A stretch of DNA of 64,000 nucleotides from Janthinobacterium sp. 67. GTDB taxonomy: Bacteria; Pseudomonadota; Gammaproteobacteria; Burkholderiales; Burkholderiaceae_D. A model generated the notes under the pieces. The model ran no database searches. It was not told the origin of the DNA and saw nothing but the letters and a program-made list of their open reading frames with translations. The number at the start of each line of letters is the position of its first letter. The first letter of the stretch is position 1. The position numbers and the translations under genes are program-made. Below, piece after piece: positions 33,556-43,849 of this stretch. The stretch spans positions 1,736,001 to 1,800,000 of the forward strand of contig NZ_PGES01000001.1 in the NCBI RefSeq assembly GCF_002797895.1, read 5' to 3'.

Positions 33556-35448
33556 ATGATGGCGCCATTGATGCTGCCCTCGGCGCAATTGCGCGGCGAC
33601 CGGATAGCCCGGCTGAATTTGCTGGCCGCGGCGGCCATGCTGGCCATGGCCAGCCTGCTGCTGATCCTCTTCCAATTATTTTCCCTCCAGTCATCCTTCC
33701 AGCGCAACCTGCACATCCAGGCCGACATGCTGGCGCCCGCCGCCGCCGAGGCCCTGCGCCAGGGCAACCATCTTGCAGCACAACAACTTCTTGCTTCCCT
33801 CGCCGCCGCCCCGCACGTCCGACAAGCGCTGCTCTACAACCCGTACGGCGCGCCCTTTGCCCGCTACGCGCGCAGCAGCACCGACGCCGCGCCCGCCGCG
33901 CCGCGCAACGGCCTGCACCTTGATTACCTGGACGGCGGCGCCACGATATTGAAAGCCTTGCCCGGCGGCGGTGCGCTGTACCTGCACGCCAGCCTGGCGC
34001 CGCTGTACGCCAGCCTGGCCCAATTTGCCGCCTTCACCCTGCTCGTCTGCCTGTGCGCGTTCGGCCTGACGTTCCTGATGGTGCGCCGCACGCGCACCGC
34101 CGCCCAGCAGGCGGAAAACCATTTGCATTACCTGGCCCACGTCGACTCCGTCACGCAGCTGCCGAACCGACATGAATTCAACGACGCCCTGGCCTACGCG
34201 CTGGCGCGCGCCGACCGCCAGGACAGCAGCGTGGGCCTGCTGCTGCTGGACCTGGACAACTTCAAGGTGGTCAACGATACCCTGGGCCACCACTGCGGCG
34301 ACCAGCTGCTCAAGCTCGTGTCCGAGCGCCTGGTGGCCATCCTGCGCGGCACCGACATCATCTGCCGCATCGGCGGCGACGAATTCGTCGTCATCGTCGA
34401 ACCGGCCGACGACAGCTCGGAAATGGCCAGCGTGGCGCGCAAGATCCTCGCCGTGCTGGCCGAACCGTTCGACCTCGAAGGCCACCAGCTGTACGTCAGC
34501 GCCAGCATCGGCGTGAGCCTGTATCCGTTCGACGCCCATGACGTGGCCACCCTGACGCGCAATGCCGATACGGCCATGTACCATGCCAAGCACCAGGGCA
34601 AGAACCGCTACGCCGTGTTCAAGGCCGAAATGGAATTGCGCGCCCAGCGCCGCCTGCGCATGGAAGCGAACCTGCGCCGCGCGCTGCAAAACGAGGAACT
34701 GTATCTGCACTACCAGCCGCAGATCGATTTGCGCAGCGGGCGCATCGTCGGCGTGGAAGCGCTGATACGCTGGAACTGCCGCGAAATGGGCCAGCTGAGC
34801 CCAGCCGAATTCATTCCCGTGGCCGAGGAAAGCGGCATCATCGTCGACCTGGGACGCTGGGTGCTGCAAAGCGCCTGCCGCCAGGCGGCCGCCTGGTACA
34901 AGGCGGGCCTGCTCGATTCGCTGGAACACGTGGCCGTCAACCTGTCGGCCTGCCAGGCGCGCGACCCGGGCCTGATGGACGATATCCACGCCATCCTGCA
35001 CGAAACGCAGCTGCCGCATGGCTTGCTGGAGCTGGAAATCACGGAAGGGGTCCTGATGGACAATATCCACGCCAATGTGGAACTGATGCGGCGCCTGCAG
35101 GAAGCGGGCATCCACCTGTCGGTCGACGACTTCGGCACCGGCTATTCCTCGATGTCCTACCTGAAGCGCCTGCCGATCGATCAATTGAAGATAGACCGCA
35201 GCTTCGTGCGCGACCTGCCCGGCGAGGGCGAAGCCATCGTCACGGCCATCATCGCCATGGCGCACAGCCTGCATCTGAAAGTGGTGGCCGAAGGGGTGGA
35301 AACCTTGCGGCAGGTGGAGTTTTTGAGAACGGCGGGCTGCGACAACGTGCAGGGCTTCTTCTTCGCGCGTCCGATGACGGCGGCGCAGCTGACGGCCTTG
35401 CTGCTGGAGCGGCGCGACTGGAGTACGCGCACGATTTTGCCGGTGTAG
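33556..35448 (+). CDS. GGDEF-EAL cyclic-di-GMP protein, membrane bound
   Basis: The 630-residue protein has two N-terminal membrane spans (about 20-42 and 153-173) around a periplasmic sensor of about 110 residues. A GGDEF domain follows with intact IGGDEF, then an EAL domain with VEALIRW, ELEITEGVLMDN and VDDFGTGYSS, all catalytic residues present. It could both make and break cyclic-di-GMP; the net direction cannot be read from sequence. GGAG lies 8 bases before the ATG at 33556. It ends at the second copy of the 27-base palindrome. Confidence 0.92.
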   Translation: MMAPLMLPSAQLRGDRIARLNLLAAAAMLAMASLLLILFQLFSLQSSFQRNLHIQADMLAPAAAEALRQGNHLAAQQLLASLAAAPHVRQALLYNPYGAPFARYARSSTDAAPAAPRNGLHLDYLDGGATILKALPGGGALYLHASLAPLYASLAQFAAFTLLVCLCAFGLTFLMVRRTRTAAQQAENHLHYLAHVDSVTQLPNRHEFNDALAYALARADRQDSSVGLLLLDLDNFKVVNDTLGHHCGDQLLKLVSERLVAILRGTDIICRIGGDEFVVIVEPADDSSEMASVARKILAVLAEPFDLEGHQLYVSASIGVSLYPFDAHDVATLTRNADTAMYHAKHQGKNRYAVFKAEMELRAQRRLRMEANLRRALQNEELYLHYQPQIDLRSGRIVGVEALIRWNCREMGQLSPAEFIPVAEESGIIVDLGRWVLQSACRQAAAWYKAGLLDSLEHVAVNLSACQARDPGLMDDIHAILHETQLPHGLLELEITEGVLMDNIHANVELMRRLQEAGIHLSVDDFGTGYSSMSYLKRLPIDQLKIDRSFVRDLPGEGEAIVTAIIAMAHSLHLKVVAEGVETLRQVEFLRTAGCDNVQGFFFARPMTAAQLTALLLERRDWSTRTILPV

Positions 35449-35473
35449 GTCAACTACGCCCCAAGCAAAGGCT

Positions 35474-35500
35474 GGGGTCAGACCCGGCGGGTCTGACCCC
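35474..35500. repeat. 27-base perfect palindrome, copy 2
   Basis: The 12-base arms GGGGTCAGACCC and GGGTCTGACCCC are identical to those at 3281-3307; the loop is ggc instead of gcc, so the copy is effectively in the other orientation. It lies between two convergent genes (35448 and 35515) and could end or protect both transcripts. Confidence 0.8.
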
Positions 35501-35514
35501 GGTACTTCACCACA

Positions 35515-37203
35515 TCAAGCCAGCTTGGCCGAATGCTCGCGCGTCGCGTGGAACTTCAGCTTCGGCCAGCGCTCTTCCGTCAGGCGCAGGTTCACGCCCG
35601 ACGTGGCCAGGTAGGCCATGTTGCCGGCCGCATCGTAGGCCACGTTGTGGCCGAGCGCGTTTTCGAAATCCTGCAGGATGCGCTTGTCGTCGCAGCTGAC
35701 CCAGCGGGCGCTGCTGATGCTCGTGCCTTCGAACACGGCGTCGACGCCATACTCGTTGAGCAGGCGGCTGGCCACCACTTCGAACTGCAGCACGCCGACG
35801 GCGCCCAGTACCAGTTCGCCGCCCTGCACCGGCTTGAACACTTGCACCGCGCCCTCTTCGCCCAGCTGCTGCAAGCCCTTGTGCAACTGCTTGATCTTCA
35901 GCGGATTACGGATGCGCACGGAGCGGAAGAAGTCCGGCGCGAAGTACGGGATGCCCGTAAACGTCAGCATCTCGCCTTCAGAAAAACTGTCGCCGATCTG
36001 CATGTTGCCGTGGTTCGGCAAGCCGATGATGTCGCCCGCGTACGCCTCTTCCACCTGTTCGCGCGACGATGCCATGAACGTCACCACGTTCGACACCTTG
36101 ATCTCGCGGCCCAGGCGCAAGTGCTTGACCTTCATGCCGCGCTCGAAACGTCCCGAGCACACGCGCAAAAACGCGATGCGGTCGCGGTGGGCCGGGTCCA
36201 TGTTCGCCTGGATCTTGAAGACGAAACCGGTAAATGGCTGCTCGGTCGGATCGACGGAACGCACAGTGGCGTCGCGCGGGCGCGGCGCCGGGGCCCAGTC
36301 GACCAGCGCGGACAGAATCTCGCGCACGCCGAAGTTGTTGATGGCCGAACCGAAGAACACGGGCGTCTGCACGCCGGAGAGGAATTCTTCCAGGTTGAAC
36401 GGGTTCGATGCGCCATGCACCAGTTCCACTTCCATGCGCAGCTGGTCCATCTCGAGCGGGAACATCTCCTGCAGGCGCGGGTTGTCGATGCCCTTGATGA
36501 TTTCAAAGGCGCCGTCGGCCTTCTCTTCACCGGCCTTGAACAGCATGATCTCATCGTTCAGCAGGTGGTACACGCCGCGGAAGTTCTTGCCCATGCCGAT
36601 AGGCCAGGTGACGGGCGCGCACTGGATCTTCAGCACCGATTCAAGTTCGTCGAGCAGGTCCAGCGGATCGCGCGTCTCGCGGTCCATCTTGTTCATGAAG
36701 GTGACGATCGGCGTATTGCGCATGCGGCACACGGCCAGCAGCTTGATCGTCTGCGCTTCCACGCCCTTGGCCGCATCGATCACCATCAGCGCCGAGTCGA
36801 CCGCCGTCAGCACGCGGTAGGTATCTTCCGAGAAGTCCTGGTGGCCCGGGGTGTCGAGCAGGTTGACGACGTGGTCGCGGAATTCGAACTGCATCACCGA
36901 GGAAGCGACGGAAATGCCGCGCTGCTTCTCGATCTCCATCCAGTCCGACGTCGCGTGGCGGCCCGATTTGCGCGCCTTGACGGTACCGGCCATCTGGATC
37001 GCGCCCGAGAACAGCAGCAGTTTTTCCGTCAGGGTGGTCTTGCCCGCATCCGGGTGGGAAATGATGCCGAAGGTGCGGCGGCGCTGCACTTCGCGCGCGA
37101 TCACGGCCGGCGCCTTGCTGCTCGCCGGCGCTGCTGCGCTGTCCGCGCTGTCGCTGGAATCGGGGGTGTTGATGTCGTTCTCGTTGGCCATATTGGTGAC
37201 CAT
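35515..37203 (-). CDS. prfC: Peptide chain release factor 3
   Basis: The 562-residue protein is a translational GTPase. The P-loop [19 protein letters not shown], switch region [22 protein letters not shown] and NKMD follow the normal order, and the C-terminal part matches RF3. RF3 recycles RF1/RF2 from the ribosome after termination. A Ser/Ala-rich stretch of about 25 residues precedes the GTPase domain. The ATG at 37203 has GAGGG 8 bases upstream; an ATG at 37191 is the alternative. It is divergent from the chemoreceptor gene, with 162 bases between. Confidence 0.93.
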   Translation of the reverse strand: MVTNMANENDINTPDSSDSADSAAAPASSKAPAVIAREVQRRRTFGIISHPDAGKTTLTEKLLLFSGAIQMAGTVKARKSGRHATSDWMEIEKQRGISVASSVMQFEFRDHVVNLLDTPGHQDFSEDTYRVLTAVDSALMVIDAAKGVEAQTIKLLAVCRMRNTPIVTFMNKMDRETRDPLDLLDELESVLKIQCAPVTWPIGMGKNFRGVYHLLNDEIMLFKAGEEKADGAFEIIKGIDNPRLQEMFPLEMDQLRMEVELVHGASNPFNLEEFLSGVQTPVFFGSAINNFGVREILSALVDWAPAPRPRDATVRSVDPTEQPFTGFVFKIQANMDPAHRDRIAFLRVCSGRFERGMKVKHLRLGREIKVSNVVTFMASSREQVEEAYAGDIIGLPNHGNMQIGDSFSEGEMLTFTGIPYFAPDFFRSVRIRNPLKIKQLHKGLQQLGEEGAVQVFKPVQGGELVLGAVGVLQFEVVASRLLNEYGVDAVFEGTSISSARWVSCDDKRILQDFENALGHNVAYDAAGNMAYLATSGVNLRLTEERWPKLKFHATREHSAKLA

Positions 37204-37365
37204 AATATGGCCCTCGCAAAAAACCCTCGATTTTACAGAAGGATCGGCCTTCCGTGTGAACTGCTTCACTCTGGCGAACGGCAAAATTGGCCACTTCATC
37301 AAGGGGTCACAATCCACAGGCAACATTGCACTGCAGAAATGTTGCCACTCTTCCCTGGAAACCCG

Positions 37366-39423
37366 ATGAAAATCCTCCTCACTCCCGCCATCCGACTCAT
37401 GCAGCGTTTGCGCCTGCTGCCCAAATTCATGCTTGTCAGCCTGGTCTTCCTGCTGCCTTTGGCGCTGGCGACCACCCTGCTGATCTCGGAGCTGGGCAAA
37501 TCGCTGGCCCAGGCGCAGGACGCGCAGCGTGGCGTGGCCTATGTGCGCCAGTTGCAGCAAGGCACGCGCCTGCTGCAGCAGCGGCGCGGCCTCGAACATT
37601 TGCGCCTGAGCGGCAAGGCGGGCATGGACAATACGGCCCTGAACGCGCGCATCACGGCCGCGCTGGCGGCCCTGGCGCGCCTGCCGGCGGGCGCCGGCCT
37701 GCCGCAGGCGGTGGCGCTGAACAAGCAGTGGCAAGCCCTGCTGGGCCGCCAGGCCGGCGTCGCGGCGCGCGACAGTTACGCGGCGCACACGGCGCTGCTG
37801 CGCCAGGCGGCCAAACTGGGCCAGCTGGTGGCCGACCGCTCGCACCTGAGCCTGGACCCGGACGCGGGCGCCAACCACCTGAGCGCCGCCTTCACGGCCA
37901 CCCTGCCCGACCTGGCCGAAAGCCTGTCGGACATCGCCGGGCGCGGCGCCGCCTACATCGACACGGGCCTGTTCGAAGCGAATGAAGATCAACTGGTCAA
38001 CGCCAACGCCCTGATCGCGCGCCACGAACTGGAACGCCTGCCGGCCCGCTTCGACGAAATCCTCGCCGCCAGGCCGGAGCTGCGCGCCAGCGTGCAGCCG
38101 GCCCTGAAAGCCGTGCCGGTCGCGCTGGCCTTTCTCGAACGCACGAAAAACGAAGTGACGAATTCCTACGACCAGACGTCGGGTGCGCAATTCCACGCGG
38201 CCGGCATGCAGGCGATCGACGCCCTGCACGCGCTCTCCGGCGCTTCCGCCAGCGCCCTGGACGATTTGCTGGCGCAACGCATCGCCCGCGACGAGGCGCG
38301 CCGCGGCCTGATCCTGGCGGCCATGCTGCTGGTGCTGCTGGCCGCCGCCTACCTGTGCGCGGGCTTCTATGCCGCATTCGCGCGCGACGTGACGCAATTG
38401 CGCGTGGCAGTCGGCGCGGCGGCGGCGGGCGACCTGTCGCAGCGCATCACCTCGCAGGCGCACGACGAGATCGGCGACCTGGTGCGCGACTTCGGCGCCA
38501 TGACGCACGGCCTGGCCACCCTGGTACAGGAAATCCGCGGCGGCGCGGCCGTCATCGCGGCGGCCGGCGCCGATATCGCCCAGGGCAACGCCGCCCTGTC
38601 CGGCCACACGGCCACGCAGGCCGATGCGCTGGGCGCCACCGTGGACTCGATGCGCGAGCTGACGGCCACCGTCGGCCGCAACGAAGCCCACGTAGGACAG
38701 GGACGCACGCTGGTGGCGACAGCGGCCGACGTAGCCCTGCGCGGCGGCCAGACCGTGGGCGCCGTCGTCGACACCATGGCCTCGATCAAGGCCAGCTCGC
38801 ACAAGATCGTCGACATCATCGGCGTCATCAACGGCATCGCCTTCCAGACGAATATCCTGGCCCTGAACGCGGCCGTCGAAGCGGCCAGGGCCGGCGAGCA
38901 AGGGCGCGGCTTTGCCGTCGTCGCATCGGAAGTGCGCAGCCTGGCGCAGCGCTCGAACGAGGCGGCGCTGGAAATCAAGCGCCTGATCGGCGATTCCGTC
39001 GCCACCGTGGATGCGGGCGGCGACCTCGTCAATGCCGCCGGCAGCACCATGCGCCAGGTCGTCGACGCCGTGCAGCAGGTGGCCGTGGTGATCGGACGCA
39101 TCAGCAGCGCCGGCGCCGAGCAGAATGGCGAGATCGCCCGCATCAACCAGGCGCTGGCGCAAATCGACGACATGACGCGCCAGAACGCGGGCCTCGTCGA
39201 TGAAGCGCGCGCCGGTTCGCAGCGCCTGCACCAGGAAGGCGAGGCGCTGACGCAGGCCGTCAGCCGCTTCCGCCTGGGGGAACACGAGGCGCCTGCCACG
39301 CGCCCGGCATCGGCCGCGACCGTGCGCGACGGCTTGCCCAGCGTGCGGCCGGCAGGCCTGTGGAGCGCCAATAAACCGCGCGTCATATCACAAAATCGCG
39401 CGGAACGGCGCAAGGCTAGCTAG
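37366..39423 (+). CDS. Methyl-accepting chemotaxis protein
   Basis: The 685-residue protein has a first membrane span at about 22-42, a long helical periplasmic sensor (about 43-300), a second span ([20 protein letters not shown]), a HAMP domain and a signalling domain with the conserved hairpin tip [20 protein letters not shown] followed by [20 protein letters not shown]. It should couple an unknown ligand to CheA/CheW. GGAA lies 5 bases before the ATG at 37366. No other chemotaxis gene is near. Confidence 0.92.
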   Translation: MKILLTPAIRLMQRLRLLPKFMLVSLVFLLPLALATTLLISELGKSLAQAQDAQRGVAYVRQLQQGTRLLQQRRGLEHLRLSGKAGMDNTALNARITAALAALARLPAGAGLPQAVALNKQWQALLGRQAGVAARDSYAAHTALLRQAAKLGQLVADRSHLSLDPDAGANHLSAAFTATLPDLAESLSDIAGRGAAYIDTGLFEANEDQLVNANALIARHELERLPARFDEILAARPELRASVQPALKAVPVALAFLERTKNEVTNSYDQTSGAQFHAAGMQAIDALHALSGASASALDDLLAQRIARDEARRGLILAAMLLVLLAAAYLCAGFYAAFARDVTQLRVAVGAAAAGDLSQRITSQAHDEIGDLVRDFGAMTHGLATLVQEIRGGAAVIAAAGADIAQGNAALSGHTATQADALGATVDSMRELTATVGRNEAHVGQGRTLVATAADVALRGGQTVGAVVDTMASIKASSHKIVDIIGVINGIAFQTNILALNAAVEAARAGEQGRGFAVVASEVRSLAQRSNEAALEIKRLIGDSVATVDAGGDLVNAAGSTMRQVVDAVQQVAVVIGRISSAGAEQNGEIARINQALAQIDDMTRQNAGLVDEARAGSQRLHQEGEALTQAVSRFRLGEHEAPATRPASAATVRDGLPSVRPAGLWSANKPRVISQNRAERRKAS

Positions 39424-39477
39424 TCAAAAGTGTGAACGTAGGACAAGGACTACAAATCCGCCTCAAAATAGACTACA

Positions 39478-39510
39478 AAGTGGCGACTGCTAATCTTATG
39501 TTCGCCACTT
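39478..39510. promoter_or_regulatory. Inverted repeat upstream of the Crp-like gene
   Basis: AAGTGGCGA (39478-39486) and TCGCCACTT (39502-39510) are perfect 9-base arms around a 15-base loop. The repeat lies 139 bases before the Crp-like ATG and 55 bases after the chemoreceptor stop. No T tract follows, so an operator is more likely than a terminator. Confidence 0.45.
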
Positions 39511-39648
39511 ACATAAGCTTTTAAAGTAGCTACATCGCGATCTGCACCGCGCGGTCGAAAAAAAGCCGTGACCACATGGATATGGCAACTTTTTTTGACC
39601 AGCAACGCGGCAGTCGCACTCCGATGTAAAAAGCCTGTGAGGAATACT

Positions 39649-40458
39649 ATGAACCATACTCAACTTAGCACCCCGGTCCAGAAGAATCAGTTGCTGCCGC
39701 GCGCCATGCCGGCGGCCGGACGGGAAATCAAGCTTGCGTCGCGGGTTAGCCTCAGCAGTGCCCAACAAAATGAATTGCTGGCCGCCCTGCCGCGCGCCGC
39801 GCTCGAATCGCTGTTCGAAGACCTGGAACTGGTGGAACTGCCTTTCGGCAAGGAACTGTACGCCTACGGCAACAACCTCGAATACAGCTACTTCCCTACC
39901 ACCGCCATCATTTCGCTGCTGTACGTGATGGAAGATGGCGCCACGACGGAAATCGCCGTCGTCGGCCATGAAGGCGTGGCCGGTGCCTCGCTGCTGGCAG
40001 GCGAGCGCGCCATGTGCACGGCTGTCGTGCAAAGCGCCGGCTACGGTTACCGCCTGAAAACGCAAAGCTTGCGCGACGCCTTCAATCAGGGCGGCGCCCT
40101 GCCCCAGCTGCTGATGCGCTACACCAACGCCCTGTTTGCGCAAATGGCGCAGAACGCCGTCGGCGGCCGCCACAGCTCGATCGAGCAAAAGCTGTGCCGC
40201 TGGCTGCTGGATCGCCTGGACCGTTCGCCATCGAACGAATTGAAAGTCACGCAAGAGCTGATCTCGATCATGCTGGGCGTGCGCCGCGAAAGCATCACGG
40301 CCGCCGCTGGCAAGCTGCAGGAAGAAGGCTTGATCCACTATCGCCGCGGCAATATCACGGTGCTGGACCGCGCCGGCCTGGAATGCTATGCGGGCGAATG
40401 CTACAAGGTCGCCAAGACGGAATATGACCGCTTGCTGCGCGACGTCTCACGCTGCTGA
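39649..40458 (+). CDS. Crp/Fnr family regulator
   Basis: The 269-residue protein has a cyclic-nucleotide-type sensor domain (about residues 55-175) and a C-terminal winged helix-turn-helix with VTQELISIMLGVRRESITAAAGKLQEEGLI. The nucleotide-binding signature (RxA in the phosphate cassette) is not present, and there are no clustered N-terminal cysteines for an Fe-S cluster as in Fnr, so the signal is unknown. GAGGA lies 5 bases before the ATG at 39649. A strong bidirectional terminator follows. It is convergent with a sensor kinase gene. Confidence 0.85.
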   Translation: MNHTQLSTPVQKNQLLPRAMPAAGREIKLASRVSLSSAQQNELLAALPRAALESLFEDLELVELPFGKELYAYGNNLEYSYFPTTAIISLLYVMEDGATTEIAVVGHEGVAGASLLAGERAMCTAVVQSAGYGYRLKTQSLRDAFNQGGALPQLLMRYTNALFAQMAQNAVGGRHSSIEQKLCRWLLDRLDRSPSNELKVTQELISIMLGVRRESITAAAGKLQEEGLIHYRRGNITVLDRAGLECYAGECYKVAKTEYDRLLRDVSRC

Positions 40459-40472
40459 TCCGCAAGATACAT

Positions 40473-40509
40473 AAAAAAATGGCCAGGCTGCATGCCTGGC
40501 CATTTTTTT
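40473..40509. terminator. Bidirectional terminator
   Basis: AAAAAAATGGCCAGGC and GCCTGGCCATTTTTTT pair perfectly around a 5-base loop. The A/T flanks give a T tract in both directions, serving the Crp-like gene (plus) and the sensor kinase gene (minus). Confidence 0.92.
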
Positions 40510-40522
40510 GCGTCAACTTACC

Positions 40523-41938
40523 TTACGCCTCGGCATCCGCATCGATGTCTTCCGGTTCCGGCGTCAGCGGCAAAGGAATCACGGCTTCCACGCATGTCCC
40601 CTTGCCTTCCGGTCCCGCGCGCACGGTAAGGGTGCCGCCCAGCAGCAAGGCCCGCTCGCGCATGCCCAGCAAGCCGTGCGACATCGGTTTTTGCAGCGCA
40701 GCTTCCGTGATGCCGATGCCGTCGTCGATCACGCGCAGCACCAGGCCTTGTTCATTGCGTTTCAAGGTCACGCTGACCATGCCGGCGCGCGCATATTTCA
40801 TGATATTCGTCAGCGATTCCTGCACGATACGGAACAGGGCAATCGTCAGGGTTGCTTCGCGGTTATCGATATTGATGGCCACGTCCGTTTCGCAGCGAAC
40901 CGAGCTCATGCGCGCAAAATCCTCGCAATAGCTTTCGATGGCGGCGCACAGGCCCAGGTTGTCCAGCAGGCTGGGGCGCAAATCCTCGACGATGCGGCGC
41001 TTGAGTTCCACCGTTTCCAGCAAGGTGGCCTTGGCGCGGCGCAATTGCGCGGCCAGTTCCGGCTGCGTGTGCGCCAGTTGCTGCGTGACGGCGCCCAGGT
41101 CCATGCTGATCGACGTCAGGTTGGCGCCCAGCTCATCGTGCAACTCGCGCGCCAGGCGCGCTTTTTCCACTTCGTTGACGCTGATCAAATGGCGCGACAG
41201 CACGGATAGCTGCTCGGTACGCTTGCTGACCGTCGATTCCAGGGTGTCATTGGCATTTTGCAAGGCATACTCGACGGCCGCGCGGTTCTGGAAGCTGCGC
41301 CGCACCAGCTGGTAAAACATGATCAGCACAAGGATGGCCAGGGCATTGATGCCGATGCCGAGCAGCACGGCTTTCTGGTACTCGTGGTAAAAGGCGGCGC
41401 TGCCGGTCGACAGCGCTTCATTCTGTTCGCGCGTCATGATTACCACCTGCAGGCGGATCTCGTCCATGGTGGCGCGGTCATCGGTGACGCGGGAAATGTT
41501 GACGATCTCGGCCAACCCGCCCTGCTTGTAGACGTCGATCGATTGTTGCAACATCGACATCTTGCGACGGATCAGGCTTTTCAGCTGGCCCAGGTTTTTC
41601 AGCTGGGTGGGACTGCCCGCAAGCAAGGTTTGCAGCTCGTTGAATTCGTTCTCGATTTCCGTGGTGGCCGTCTTCGAGGGTCCCAGGTAGGTTTCGGAGC
41701 CGGAAATGAAATAGCCGCGCAAGCTGCTTTCCGCATCGAGCACGAGCACGTTCAAGTACTGCAGGCGGTCGGCCACGCGGGCGCTCTGGCTGAGCAAGGC
41801 ATTCGTGCCCTTCAGCGACTGCAGGTTATGATAAAGACTGAAACCATTGAGTACAAGCAGCAAGGCGCACGTCACGCACAGGATCGTCTTGTAGAGGGGC
41901 AGGCGGTGATTCGGGGCCGGTTCAGCGGTGAAATACAT
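40523..41938 (-). CDS. CHASE3 sensor histidine kinase, NarX/DegS type
   Basis: The 471-residue protein has a membrane span at about 17-37, a CHASE3 sensor (with VLDAESSLRGYFISGSETYLGP split by the dimer helix), a second span near 190-210, a HisKA_3 dimerisation domain with the phosphorylated His in LARELHDELGANL, and an HATPase_c domain (FRIVQESLTNIMKYA, IDDGIGI, GLLGMRERALLLGG). Its partner is the response regulator encoded upstream. Start: AAGGA lies 11 bases before the ATG at 41938; an ATG at 41950 is possible but has the site touching it. The gap between the two genes holds a palindrome. Confidence 0.9.
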   Translation of the reverse strand: MYFTAEPAPNHRLPLYKTILCVTCALLLVLNGFSLYHNLQSLKGTNALLSQSARVADRLQYLNVLVLDAESSLRGYFISGSETYLGPSKTATTEIENEFNELQTLLAGSPTQLKNLGQLKSLIRRKMSMLQQSIDVYKQGGLAEIVNISRVTDDRATMDEIRLQVVIMTREQNEALSTGSAAFYHEYQKAVLLGIGINALAILVLIMFYQLVRRSFQNRAAVEYALQNANDTLESTVSKRTEQLSVLSRHLISVNEVEKARLARELHDELGANLTSISMDLGAVTQQLAHTQPELAAQLRRAKATLLETVELKRRIVEDLRPSLLDNLGLCAAIESYCEDFARMSSVRCETDVAINIDNREATLTIALFRIVQESLTNIMKYARAGMVSVTLKRNEQGLVLRVIDDGIGITEAALQKPMSHGLLGMRERALLLGGTLTVRAGPEGKGTCVEAVIPLPLTPEPEDIDADAEA

Positions 41939-42051
41939 CCTGGTGTGCATCCTTAGCAAGGTTCGGCGCGGGAGAGAGCGCCGGCGCCGGCCAATTATAG
42001 TCCTCGCCACAAACTGCTGCACTGCACAAGTCGTGCTGGCTAGCGGGCTGA

Positions 42052-42073
42052 GCGATCATGGTTCCATGATCGC
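42052..42073. repeat. Perfect palindrome between response regulator and kinase genes
   Basis: GCGATCATG and CATGATCGC are 9-base arms around a 4-base loop, 10 bases after the response regulator stop. No T tract follows. It may slow ribosomes or stabilise the upstream mRNA, or act as an operator. Confidence 0.5.
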
Positions 42074-42082
42074 ACCGCAGCG

Positions 42083-42715
42083 CTAGTCAAGCAAATTGTT
42101 TTTCATTGCGTAATAGGTCAAGTCGCTGTTGGATTGCAAGCCCATTTTTTCCATGATGCGCGTACGGTAAGTACTGACCGTCTTGATGCTCAGCGACAGA
42201 GCCACGCCGATATCGGACACGGTAGCGCCGCGCGCCAGGCGCAGGAAGACCTGGAACTCGCGGTCCGACAATTCCGTATGCAGGGCGGCATTCGTGTCGC
42301 GGTCGAAGGACTGCGCCAGCAACTCGCCCACGGTGGAGCTGACATAGCGACGCCCCTGGAACACGGTGCGCACGGCCGTCATCAGCTCGTCCGCTTCGCA
42401 TTCCTTGTTCAGATAGCCGTTCGCGCCCATCTTGAACAAATTCAGCGCATATTGCTGCGCGGGATAGCCGCTGAGGATCAGCACGGGCAATTCCGGCTGT
42501 CCCTGGCGGATCGTGCGCAAGGTATCGATGCCGCTCTGATCGGGCATGGCGATATCGAGCAAGAGCACATCGCAAATTTCGCGGCGGGCGATATCGAGCG
42601 CTTCACGCCCCGTACCGGCTTCCGCCACCACACTGAAATCGCTTGACGACGAAAAAATCTGTTTGAATCCAGCTCGTACTATTTGGTGATCATCACAAAT
42701 GGCAACGCGTATCAT
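42083..42715 (-). CDS. NarL/FixJ family response regulator
   Basis: The 210-residue protein has a receiver domain with the acidic pair near residues 8-9 (CDDHQIV), the phosphoacceptor Asp in LLLDIAMPDQSG and Lys in GYLNKE, then a LuxR-type helix-turn-helix (LSDREFQVFLRLARGATVSD and SIKTVSTYRTRIMEKMGLQS). It is the likely partner of the CHASE3 kinase downstream. The two genes together form a two-component system of unknown signal; the nearest LuxR-type homologues control stress and surface behaviour. Confidence 0.9.
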   Translation of the reverse strand: MIRVAICDDHQIVRAGFKQIFSSSSDFSVVAEAGTGREALDIARREICDVLLLDIAMPDQSGIDTLRTIRQGQPELPVLILSGYPAQQYALNLFKMGANGYLNKECEADELMTAVRTVFQGRRYVSSTVGELLAQSFDRDTNAALHTELSDREFQVFLRLARGATVSDIGVALSLSIKTVSTYRTRIMEKMGLQSNSDLTYYAMKNNLLD

Positions 42716-42916
42716 TGTTTCCCCTTAAATTTTCCTGGCCTGGGAAAGACTACCGGAACCTGAACGCTGTTCCGGTTCAGCGTCACTAACAAAAACGCAA
42801 CATTAACATTATATTCAAAATATGGCGCGCCGTACGGTAGCGTCGGCGCCAACGTGGAGCGCCCATGCAGTATAGTCAACCGGTACCGGACAACTCCACC
42901 TATATTGGTACAAATC

Positions 42917-43321
42917 TTATTTTAGCAAGTTTAAAATTGCGATTAATTCATTGCGTATCCATACGCGGTCCAGCGGTGCTTCCTGCGGCACGACAGGCAT
43001 GGCCGGCAGTACTGGCAGCTCGTCGGCATTGGCATGCGATGCGCCACGGCTGTCGAGCTTGTTGCGCGCGCCGCTGATGGTAAAACCCTGCTCGTACAGC
43101 AATTCGCGGATGCGGCGTATCAGCAGCACTTCATGGTGCTGATAATAACGGCGGTTACCACGTCGTTTGACCGGCTTGAGCTGGGAAAACTCCTGCTCCC
43201 AGTAGCGCAATACATGCGGTTTGACGCCGCACAACTCGCTCACCTCGCCGATCGTGAAATAGCGTTTCGCCGGAATGGGCGGCAAGGCGATCAACTCGGT
43301 TTTACTGATGCGCTCGTTCAT
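42917..43321 (-). CDS. MerR family regulator next to ihfA
   Basis: The 134-residue protein has an N-terminal MerR winged helix (YFTIGEVSELCGVKPHVLRYWE) and a short C-terminal part. It lacks the cysteines of metal-sensing MerR proteins. A MerR gene directly after ihfA is a conserved arrangement in proteobacteria; its role is not known. It lies 10 bases after the ihfA stop, so it is co-transcribed with the translation cluster. The ATG at 43321 is preferred over a GTG at 43327. Confidence 0.9.
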   Translation of the reverse strand: MNERISKTELIALPPIPAKRYFTIGEVSELCGVKPHVLRYWEQEFSQLKPVKRRGNRRYYQHHEVLLIRRIRELLYEQGFTISGARNKLDSRGASHANADELPVLPAMPVVPQEAPLDRVWIRNELIAILNLLK

Positions 43322-43331
43322 CGCCACTCAC

Positions 43332-43679
43332 TCAGGCAGCACGTGCCAGCGGACTGGTCTCTTCGACCATGCTTTTCAGCTTCTGGCTCGCATGGAAGGT
43401 CACGACACGGCGCGCCGTGATCGGTATCTCTTCGCCCGTCTTCGGATTGCGGCCCGGCCGTTGCGGCTTGTCGCGCAACTGGAAATTGCCGAAACCGGAC
43501 AGCTTGACGGCTTCGCCACGCTCGAGCGCGTTGCGGATCTCGTCAAAGAAGGTCTCGACCATATCCTTCGCTTCGCGCTTGTTCAGGCCCACTTGCTCGA
43601 ACAACAGTTCGGCCAGTTCCGCCTTGGTCAAGGTGGGTAAATCTTTTTCCGCTTCCTGGCGCACTTTGGCAACCAGCAT
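43332..43679 (-). CDS. ihfA: Integration host factor alpha subunit
   Basis: The 115-residue protein is a typical IHF-alpha/HU fold: [20 protein letters not shown], the dimer core [14 protein letters not shown] and the DNA-binding arm [17 protein letters not shown] bends DNA and helps sigma-54 promoters such as the one before prpB. The start is uncertain: the ATG at 43679 gives a 17-residue extension before LPTLTKAE compared with E. coli, and an in-frame TTG nearer the domain has no ribosome site. It follows pheT after 170 bases that contain a hairpin. Confidence 0.92.
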   Translation of the reverse strand: MLVAKVRQEAEKDLPTLTKAELAELLFEQVGLNKREAKDMVETFFDEIRNALERGEAVKLSGFGNFQLRDKPQRPGRNPKTGEEIPITARRVVTFHASQKLKSMVEETSPLARAA

Positions 43680-43816
43680 GGCCCGATGCAAATCGGCGGC
43701 CAGTGCGGATTGCAGTACGGCGGAATCAACGTCGCTGTTATTAATTTTCCTGCCCTGCCTTTTCTGTGCGCCCGAGCCCGCCACATGGCAAGCTCGTCTA
43801 CGATTAACGACGGAAA

Positions 43817-43839
43817 GGCCGTCACGCAAGGCGACGGCC
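43817..43839 (-). terminator. Weak hairpin between pheT and ihfA
   Basis: GGCCGTC and GACGGCC form a 7-bp stem 11 bases after the pheT stop, followed on the minus strand by only TTTCC. It may be a partial terminator that lowers ihfA expression. Confidence 0.35.
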
Positions 43840-43849
43840 GGTCCGGTAA

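Noticed and set aside
42752..42776. ACCGGAAC/GTTCCGGT hairpin as a merR terminator
   Set aside because: No T tract follows on the minus strand; the element may be chance and was not listed as a feature.
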